Source: Bacillota bacterium (GTDB lineage Bacteria; Bacillota; Clostridia; Christensenellales; SZUA-584). Taken from it: DNA of 64,000 bases. A program made the position numbers and the translations under genes. The notes under the pieces were generated by a model. The model searched no databases. It was given only the letters and a program-made list of their open reading frames with translations, and was not told the origin of the DNA. Shown here piece after piece: positions 58,565 through 64,000 of the stretch (position 1 is its first letter; each line of letters starts with the position of its first letter). The DNA is taken from the NCBI GenBank assembly GCA_023391105.1, contig JAEWBO010000043.1:1-64000 (forward strand), in the 5' to 3' direction.

Positions 58565-59605
58565 TTACCGAAACTCTTTAATAATCGTTTCGTATTGATC
58601 TAATACACTCTCCTTGGACCGTTCTACAGCGATCATCTCTCTAAGACGGCTTAAATATTTACCTTCGGTCCAATCCTTTTCTCTGCGCCGATAATACTTA
58701 TCCATAATTCCGTTAAACAGATGCGGAAAGTTCAAATCCATTTTCACAACGGCCCATTCATCGACAGACAGCGGATTAACTTGCTGATACCAGCTTAAAA
58801 TATTGCGCAGCAACGCATAATCCCATTTCCCGTTTTTCTTCATCACCTTATTGAGCAGCTTTCGAATATCCCGAGCCGGCAGCTCAATGGTGAGCGAATC
58901 CGTATCCAATATATACACTTTGCCCGACGGGCTCAGCAGAATGTTCCCTGCGGCGAAATCCTGATGGCACAGCCCTGAATTTGCGGCAATTTTATCAACC
59001 CATGCCGTATATGCGGGGCTGCTCAGCCCCTCTATGGTCTGTTCCATTCTCTGCGAAAACGAGGGGAACACCTCCAAGATGACTTTTCCAAACTCATTGT
59101 GCGCCGTTTTATTAAGTTCCTCCTTGTACAGCTCCTCGAGTCTGCCGGCATCCGCGCTGTAGTCCTGCGGCCAGTTGCCAAGATGCTGACGGATTTTTGA
59201 TTCTTCCGGCGGCGTAAAGCCTTGTGATGCCGCGTGAAACCTCGCCATTTCTCGAACGAGAGACTCCAGCTCTTCCGGTTTCTTGTAATTGGGGTTGACC
59301 CCTTCAACAGCGTCTATGAGGATAAAGCAGGCTTCACCCACCTTCACATATGACGCGCCATCACTCGTCTTATTGACACCGGGAATATGAATACTCTTAT
59401 CCTGCAAATGAGAAATGGCGGCCAATAAAAAAAGCAGCATAGCTTCTGAGCTGGGGTGCTTTTTTAGAATCTTCATACCTTGAGAGGTATCAACCCACCA
59501 TACACCCTTTTTTTGTTTATATGACTCCGTTCGAATTCCCTTGATCGAGTATGGATATCTGTCCAGCACCTCATTCAAGGGTTCGTCGTTTAAATCCTTT
59601 ATCAT
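58565..59605 (-). CDS. CotS-family spore coat protein (kinase fold), second paralogue
   Basis: A 346-residue paralogue from ATG at 59605 (AGGAGG six bases before). FILIDAVEGVNPNY, SGLCHQDFAAGNILLSPSGKVYILDTDSLTIELPARDIRKLL and FTPPEESKIRQHLGNWPQDYSADAGRLEELYKEE match its neighbour and the CotS family; catalytic HxDxxxxN is intact. 23 bp before the next CotS gene. Confidence 0.9.
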   Translation of the reverse strand: MIKDLNDEPLNEVLDRYPYSIKGIRTESYKQKKGVWWVDTSQGMKILKKHPSSEAMLLFLLAAISHLQDKSIHIPGVNKTSDGASYVKVGEACFILIDAVEGVNPNYKKPEELESLVREMARFHAASQGFTPPEESKIRQHLGNWPQDYSADAGRLEELYKEELNKTAHNEFGKVILEVFPSFSQRMEQTIEGLSSPAYTAWVDKIAANSGLCHQDFAAGNILLSPSGKVYILDTDSLTIELPARDIRKLLNKVMKKNGKWDYALLRNILSWYQQVNPLSVDEWAVVKMDLNFPHLFNGIMDKYYRRREKDWTEGKYLSRLREMIAVERSKESVLDQYETIIKEFR

Positions 59606-59635
59606 GTTTAACCTCCTGTCCAGCTTATAATAAAA

Positions 59636-59661
59636 GGATGCTCTAGCTATGTAGAACACCC
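59636..59661 (-). terminator. Hairpin terminator after third CotE-family gene
   Basis: Minus strand GGGTGTTCTA / TAGAGCATCC (10 bp, two wobbles), 6-base loop, then TTTTATTATAAG, 19 bp after the stop at 59681. Confidence 0.78.
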
Positions 59662-59680
59662 CTGCATAAAGACTTTTACT

Positions 59681-60154
59681 CTATGTATCAAACACTCTCA
59701 CGCTAAGCACTGCTTTTCCGATGATTTCTGCTTCCAGAATATATTCCATCTCGACCGCAATCTGGTTTCCTTCCGAATTGTCTATGACGACCGGTTCGAG
59801 ACATCTGGGTTTATCTTTCATCCATACGCTTAGCTTTTCTTGAGAAAAGCCTTGGGGCCCTTGCCTGCAAACCTCAATAATATCTGAGAATTCAGTGCTG
59901 ACCTTGGCTACCTTGGTATCGCTGCCTGTCCGATACCAAATATGTATATCAAATTTCACTTTAGCCTTTGCTTTTTTACCTTCTTCTATATCTGCTTCAA
60001 TGGAAGAGCTTAATACTTTGGCTCCGCAGACGCAGCAGCCCAAGACCTCAGGGTCGTTTTCCCCTTCATCGGCTGTCACACGAATTATTCTCCGGAACGT
60101 TTTTTCATTACGCCCATAAACCGCATTTGTTATGATCGTCCTGACTTCTTCCAC
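59681..60154 (-). CDS. CotE-family spore coat protein
   Basis: Third paralogue, 157 residues from GTG at 60154 (GGAGGTGA four bases before). EVRTIITNAVYGRNEKTF, DPEVLGCCVCGAKVLSSSIEA, FDIHIWYRTGSDTKVAKVSTEFSDIIEV, KPRCLEPVVIDNSEGNQIAVEMEYILEAEIIG align block by block with the 55052 protein, its nearest relative. It lacks an acidic tail, but the gene directly upstream encodes a protein ending in a poly-Glu tract. Confidence 0.86.
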   Translation of the reverse strand: MEEVRTIITNAVYGRNEKTFRRIIRVTADEGENDPEVLGCCVCGAKVLSSSIEADIEEGKKAKAKVKFDIHIWYRTGSDTKVAKVSTEFSDIIEVCRQGPQGFSQEKLSVWMKDKPRCLEPVVIDNSEGNQIAVEMEYILEAEIIGKAVLSVRVFDT

Positions 60155-60241
60155 GAACTCACCTCCATTCCATATAAAGCACATACCCGGCAAAGTTCGC
60201 TTACTCCGCCGGGCAGCATACCATTCGTGTATACGGCAGTG

Positions 60242-60532
60242 TTATTCCTCTTCTTCTTCCTCTTCTTCTTCCTCTTCCTCTTCTTCTTCCTCTTCCTCTT
60301 CTTCCTCTTCAGCATTTACCCAAGAGATTTTAACTGCAAGTGCTCCATCATATTCGTCATTTTCATATTTGATTTTATAAGTCAGCTCTTTGTCTTCGGG
60401 CACTTCAACTTTTTCCGACTCGACCATGACATTGTTTTGTACAAATTTTTTGGGCAAATCCTTTAACAGATCATAAATCTCCTCATATGATCCAACATAT
60501 TTATCTTGATATTTCATATTATTTTTTTCCAT
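60242..60532 (-). CDS. Small protein with poly-glutamate tail (amphi-Trp-like domain)
   Basis: A 96-residue protein. Residues about 10-72 (GSYEEIYDLLKDLPKKFVQNN, then SEKVEVPEDKELTYKIKYENDEYDG, closing KISWVN) follow the helix-strand pattern of the amphi-Trp domain, including the Trp at its end. The last 22 residues are all Glu, encoded by a GAG/GAA run (60245-60309). AAAGG abuts the first ATG, so an inner ATG at 60517 may be used. Function unknown; the acidic tail may replace that of CotE or bind calcium. Confidence 0.72.
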   Translation of the reverse strand: MEKNNMKYQDKYVGSYEEIYDLLKDLPKKFVQNNVMVESEKVEVPEDKELTYKIKYENDEYDGALAVKISWVNAEEEEEEEEEEEEEEEEEEEEEE

Positions 60533-60617
60533 CCTTTCAACACTAGATATGTTATGATAACATTATATTCGCCATCAAAACACATGTGACCACTTAATCT
60601 AGGAAAATGTTATCTGA

Positions 60618-61940
60618 CTACCTGCCGACTCCCACATAACGAAATCCTCTTTGTTCAATGCAGTCCCGCTCAAACATATTCCGGAAATCAAAAAAAATCG
60701 GGGCTTTCATTATCTCGTATAGTTTACCTAAATCCATCGTCTTAAACTGAAGCCAATCCGTGAGAATAACCAGCGAATCGGCCTCGTTTGCTGCCTGATA
60801 TTCATTTGTACAAAACTCAATGCTGTCTTTTATCGCATCCAGCCTCCACTTACCTTCCTTTTCTCCCTGCGGATCAAAGATTTTGAGCCTTGCTCCCCTC
60901 CTTGTCAGTTGCTCCAAAATTGTAAGAGCAGGTGCTTCCCTCATGTCGTCTGTGTCCGCTTTATAGGTAATACCAAGGATTCCAATTGTTTTTCCTTCGA
61001 GATCACCCATTGTCTTCGCTATCTTATCAACCATCCAAAGCTTCTGTCTTTCGTTCGCATCAATCGTTTGCTTAACCAATGAGAGATTCACACCATGATC
61101 CATTCCTATCTTGACAATGGCTCTTGTATCCTTCGGAAAGCAGCTGCCGCCATATCCCGGCCCCGGTTTCAGAAAATCAGCGCCTATTCGATTATCCATC
61201 CCCATGCCCTGAGCCAGCTGATGAACATTTGCGCCGACCTTTTCGCAAACCTGAGCCATCTCATTGATGAATGTAATTTTCATTGCCAAAAAGGCGTTTG
61301 ACGCATATTTAATCAGCTCCGCAGTTCTAATGTTTGTAAAGAGAAACGGAACTCCTTTCCTGCAAGGTTCATCATAGATATCCATCATTAAATCTTTGGC
61401 TTTTGACGATTCAACCCCCAAAACGATACGGTCGGGATTCATAAAATCATAGACAGCGGTCCCCTCCCGCAAAAACTCAGGATTCGCTGCCACATCAAAG
61501 GTATCGTTTACCCCACGTTCAATAAGCATTTGACTAATGGTCTCTTTGACTTTTTGTCCCGTGCCCACCGGCACTGTCGATTTGATAACGATGAGCTTAT
61601 ATCCATTCATAAAACGGCCGATTTCTTCGCTCACGTGCAGGACGTGCTTGATATCTGCACTTCCATCCTCTGTTGGAGGTGTTCCGACTGCAATAAATAT
61701 GATCTGACTCTTCTCTACGGCCTCACTCGTATTCGTCGTGAACATGAGCCTATCTTTTTGGGTGTTATGTTTCACCTTATCCTGTAACCCAGGCTCATAT
61801 ATAGGTATATTCCCCAGGTTCAACTGATCAATTTTGGTTTTGTTGTTATCTGCACATATCACTGTATTTCCCATATCAGCAAGGCATGTTCCCGCAACAA
61901 GGCCGACATAACCCGAACCAATAATTGTTATATTATTCAT
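60618..61940 (-). CDS. UDP-glucose 6-dehydrogenase
   Basis: Oxidises UDP-glucose twice to UDP-glucuronate. The 440-residue protein begins NNITIIGSGYVGLVAGTCLADMGNTVICAD (NAD site), with VAANPEFLREGTAVYDFMNPDRIVLG, AFLAMKITFINEMAQVC and the catalytic cysteine in GPGYGGSCFPKDT (about residue 256), then GITYKADTDDMREAPAL. Start ATG at 61940 with AAGG; a TTG lies one codon upstream. It heads the spore surface locus and supplies the epimerase at 53883. Confidence 0.96.
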   Translation of the reverse strand: MNNITIIGSGYVGLVAGTCLADMGNTVICADNNKTKIDQLNLGNIPIYEPGLQDKVKHNTQKDRLMFTTNTSEAVEKSQIIFIAVGTPPTEDGSADIKHVLHVSEEIGRFMNGYKLIVIKSTVPVGTGQKVKETISQMLIERGVNDTFDVAANPEFLREGTAVYDFMNPDRIVLGVESSKAKDLMMDIYDEPCRKGVPFLFTNIRTAELIKYASNAFLAMKITFINEMAQVCEKVGANVHQLAQGMGMDNRIGADFLKPGPGYGGSCFPKDTRAIVKIGMDHGVNLSLVKQTIDANERQKLWMVDKIAKTMGDLEGKTIGILGITYKADTDDMREAPALTILEQLTRRGARLKIFDPQGEKEGKWRLDAIKDSIEFCTNEYQAANEADSLVILTDWLQFKTMDLGKLYEIMKAPIFFDFRNMFERDCIEQRGFRYVGVGR

Positions 61941-62370
61941 CAAGCCTTCCCCTTCTGTCTCCGCAACAACGTATCTTTTTTGTCGTCTGCTGTCGAAGTA
62001 GTAAATAAGTTGCTCAACACTAATATATTCCGAAATACATTAACAGTGCTTGCACACCATCGTATAATCCGGAATAACAAGGGGTATGTGACTTGATAAA
62101 TTTTATTTCATTTTTGTACTTGATATTGCAGGCAAATATACGGCATGTCGAATAGAATAATCAAGAGCATATGTCAATTCACGCCCCCATGCAAGGAGCG
62201 ACTAGGTTTTCTTCCCGCAAAGCCGCAGAGATGCATGCTCTAAATTTTATTCAATATTAGCTTGATGACCTTGCCCCCTTAAGGAGCTTTTTGGCCGGAA
62301 TGCTTGATACAATTAGCGAGAGTCTTACCTTTCGCTAAATTATAGATTTTTTCCAACATCCAAGTCTTGT
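61941..62370. other. Intergenic region, no gene recognised
   Basis: 430 bp of AT-rich sequence with several stop codons in every frame. It is probably partly decayed sequence belonging to the sugar transporter remnant that follows. No terminator or promoter is clear. Confidence 0.4.
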
Positions 62371-62524
62371 TCATTTTAATATCGAACCGGCAGTCAGAGC
62401 GTTTTCGATCTGCTTATAACCAAATATATAAATCAACGCAGTCGGTATACTGGCAAGTATCATAACCGCACCAATCTGCCCCTATCAATATCATCCGGAC
62501 TAAATATTTCGAACCCCGATTCAT
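62371..62524 (-). pseudogene. Collapsed MalG-type sugar permease gene
   Basis: The last 37 codons read GQIGAVMILASIPTALIYIF then GYKQIENALTAGSILK and stop (62371-62481), a clear C-terminus of a carbohydrate ABC permease. Upstream, after in-frame stops, an ATG at 62524 starts MNRGSKYLVRMIL in another frame, like a permease N-terminus. A large internal deletion with frame shift has removed the middle. Confidence 0.75.
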
Positions 62525-62536
62525 GCTAGACCTCGC

Positions 62537-62759
62537 TCAATATTGGATTGCTTCTTTGCGTGACAACTTATTTATAATAAATGTTACCATAAGGCATTGA
62601 ATGATAAATATAACGGCTACGGCGCTTCCCACGCCAAACTCGGAACGTGAAAAAGCATTGTAGTATATTTCATAGATCATGGAACGAGACGAAAAGTCCG
62701 GCACTTTTGGCCGGCGGAATAAATACCGTTGGCACACAAAAGACAGTCATACTCGTCAT
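62537..62759 (-). pseudogene. Collapsed MalF-type sugar permease gene
   Basis: Codons up to 62537 encode PDFSSRSMIYEIYYNAFSRS and EFGVGSAVAVIFIIQCLMVT, ending KLSRKEAIQY, the C-terminal helix region of MalF-type permeases. An ATG at 62759 with GGAGAGG nine bases before starts a different frame that stops after 29 codons. As with the malG remnant 12 bp downstream, both ends survive but the middle is deleted. Confidence 0.75.
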
Positions 62760-62827
62760 ACACAAAAACCTCTCCTTTATCGTGTAAAGTTGAGGTTTCT
62801 GTTTTTTTGATCCTATGTGCGTTTATG

Positions 62828-64000
62828 TCATTGTTGATCAATATATAAAAGCGTTTTAAGCAATACGTTTGCGCCCTTCAGGCAGTTTCCGGTCGGCGTA
62901 TATTCAAGTTCACAATGGCTGTGTCCATCCACGCTCGAAACAAAAATCATTGTTGTGGGTATAATATCGGCCGCAAACTGCGCATCGTGCCCTGGACCGC
63001 TATACATTCTCTTGCTTGTATAACCATACTCATTCGCGCTTTTTTCCACATAATCGGTCAGTTCGGATGCAAATGCCACGGTCTTGCGCGACCAGGCTTC
63101 TTTGTAGCTGGCCTTGCATTTTTGCACCTCCGACGGTATTTTGTGTATGATCTCAAGCACCTGTCTGATCACGTCAGGGTTCTGGTGTCTTGCGTCAAGT
63201 GTAAACTTGACTTCATCCGGAATAATCGTATGGATGTTCGGATGCGCCGATATTTTACCTGTTGTGTACACAAGCCTGCTGTCCAGCTCATCCAGTTCGT
63301 CATGCAGGTATTGAATCGTTTTTACGGCCGCGTACAATGCGTCTTTTCTGTATTTCATGGGTGTTGTTCCCGCATGGTCTGCCTGCCCGGCAAACGTGAA
63401 TTCATAATTGATCATGCCGCATACACCCTCGACGATGCCGATATCAATGCCTTCGCCTTCTAGAACGGGTCCCTGTTCAACATGCAGCTCGATAAGCGCG
63501 GCATATTTCCCGGCGGTCATCCGGTTGGCTTCGCTTCCCTTGTAGCCGCTTTTCTCCAGTGCGTCACCAAACGTCAAGCCGGGAACGTCTTTTGCTTCAG
63601 AAGCCAGCATCGCCGCCTTGTCAAATTTGCCGCATATCACGCCCGAAGACATCATGGCAGGCTCAAAACGAGCGCCTTCTTCGTTTGTCCAGACAACAAC
63701 GGTGATGGGATGACGATGAGGGATCCCTTCTTTCACGATCGTTTCAGCCGCTTGCATCGCCGTCAATACGCCCAGTACACCGTCATAGTTTCCGCCCTTC
63801 CTGACAGAATCGAGATGCGAACCGGACATGATTGCGGGAAGTTTTTCTGCTCCCGGAATTGTGGCGTACATATTGGCCATATCATCTGTGACCACAGTTG
63901 CGCCGATGGCTTCCATCCTTTTTTTAAATTCGGCTCTGGCCATCAGCGCCTCCGGAGATAAAGAAAACCGAGTAATTCCGCCGTTGCCCGTATCTCCAAA
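62828..64000 (-). CDS. Hydantoinase/carbamoylase-family amidase (N-carbamoyl-amino acid hydrolase or allantoate amidohydrolase), 5'-truncated by window edge
   Basis: M20-family metal-dependent amidohydrolase; 390 residues visible, the start lies beyond 64000 because the frame continues as GNGGITRFSLSPEALMARAEFKKRMEAIG without interruption. Metal ligands: H in SGSHLDSV, D in GNYDGVLG, E in WTNEEGARF, H in ELHVEQGPVLE. ADHAGTTPM and YSGPGHDAQ are family motifs. It would release ammonia/CO2 from N-carbamoyl amino acids, ureidoglycine or allantoate. Followed on the same strand by sugar permease remnants. Confidence 0.9.
   Translation of the reverse strand, partial: FGDTGNGGITRFSLSPEALMARAEFKKRMEAIGATVVTDDMANMYATIPGAEKLPAIMSGSHLDSVRKGGNYDGVLGVLTAMQAAETIVKEGIPHRHPITVVVWTNEEGARFEPAMMSSGVICGKFDKAAMLASEAKDVPGLTFGDALEKSGYKGSEANRMTAGKYAALIELHVEQGPVLEGEGIDIGIVEGVCGMINYEFTFAGQADHAGTTPMKYRKDALYAAVKTIQYLHDELDELDSRLVYTTGKISAHPNIHTIIPDEVKFTLDARHQNPDVIRQVLEIIHKIPSEVQKCKASYKEAWSRKTVAFASELTDYVEKSANEYGYTSKRMYSGPGHDAQFAADIIPTTMIFVSSVDGHSHCELEYTPTGNCLKGANVLLKTLLYIDQQ

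Overview
The window looks like a stretch of chromosome from an endospore-forming Firmicute of the class Clostridia. A gerA-type germinant receptor operon, three CotE-family and two CotS-family spore coat proteins, sigma-H, mini-RNase III, ThyX, strong AGGAGG ribosome sites, many TTG/GTG starts and sigma-A promoters with T-rich intrinsic terminators all point that way. Base composition is moderate (near half G+C by eye). An order-level placement such as Christensenellales would be a guess. No rRNA, tRNA or CRISPR array was seen.

Layout. 1-9972: a carbohydrate ABC transporter (binding protein, two permeases, ATPase cut by the left edge) behind a LacI-type regulator, divergent from a cellobiose phosphorylase (GH94) and a GH1 beta-glucosidase; a near-perfect LacI-type palindrome precedes the phosphorylase. 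10348-16632: a membrane protein, then adhE under a textbook promoter carrying a Rex box, flanked on both sides by TetR plus flavoprotein gene pairs. 16722-19552 is the most interesting part: a Family 2A encapsulin shell gene translationally coupled to a SufS-like cysteine desulfurase with an N-terminal cargo-type extension, preceded by a 40-residue Gly/Cys-rich peptide gene and a structured untranslated segment. 19699-23723: germinant receptor operon A-C-small membrane protein-B. 23752-26379: Ohr, a hypothetical gene, and a phage-like regulatory cassette with three copies of a 15-bp operator. 26654-34988: DUF975 protein, class D beta-lactamase lipoprotein, methyltransferase, HAD phosphatase, an LL-H-type holin with a coiled-coil phage-like gene, a repeat-containing membrane protein, a small lipoprotein and a uridine-kinase-like protein.

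35130-41216: rsgA behind a leader peptide and competing hairpins; then housekeeping genes mrnC-thyX-rlmB-yacP-sigH. 41409-47173: an ABC exporter with its TetR regulator, an SDR, an HD nucleotidase, and a PadR-DUF1700-DUF4097 operon. 47630-50740: E1 alpha, E1 beta and E2 of a 2-oxo acid (acetoin or pyruvate type) dehydrogenase complex without a local E3. 50959-53687: a PrsA-like foldase lipoprotein and a DEAD-box helicase with a long leader ending in a terminator-like hairpin. 53883-61940: a spore surface locus with UDP-glucose dehydrogenase, a UDP-glucuronate epimerase-like enzyme, a glycosyltransferase, two CotS kinase-fold proteins, three CotE paralogues and a poly-glutamate-tailed small protein. 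62371-64000: collapsed remnants of a sugar ABC transporter and a carbamoylase/allantoate-type amidase cut by the right edge.

Functionally the window joins plant cell-wall sugar use, fermentation, spore surface and germination functions, and an encapsulated sulfur-mobilising compartment. Several dispersed repeat families fill the intergenic gaps.
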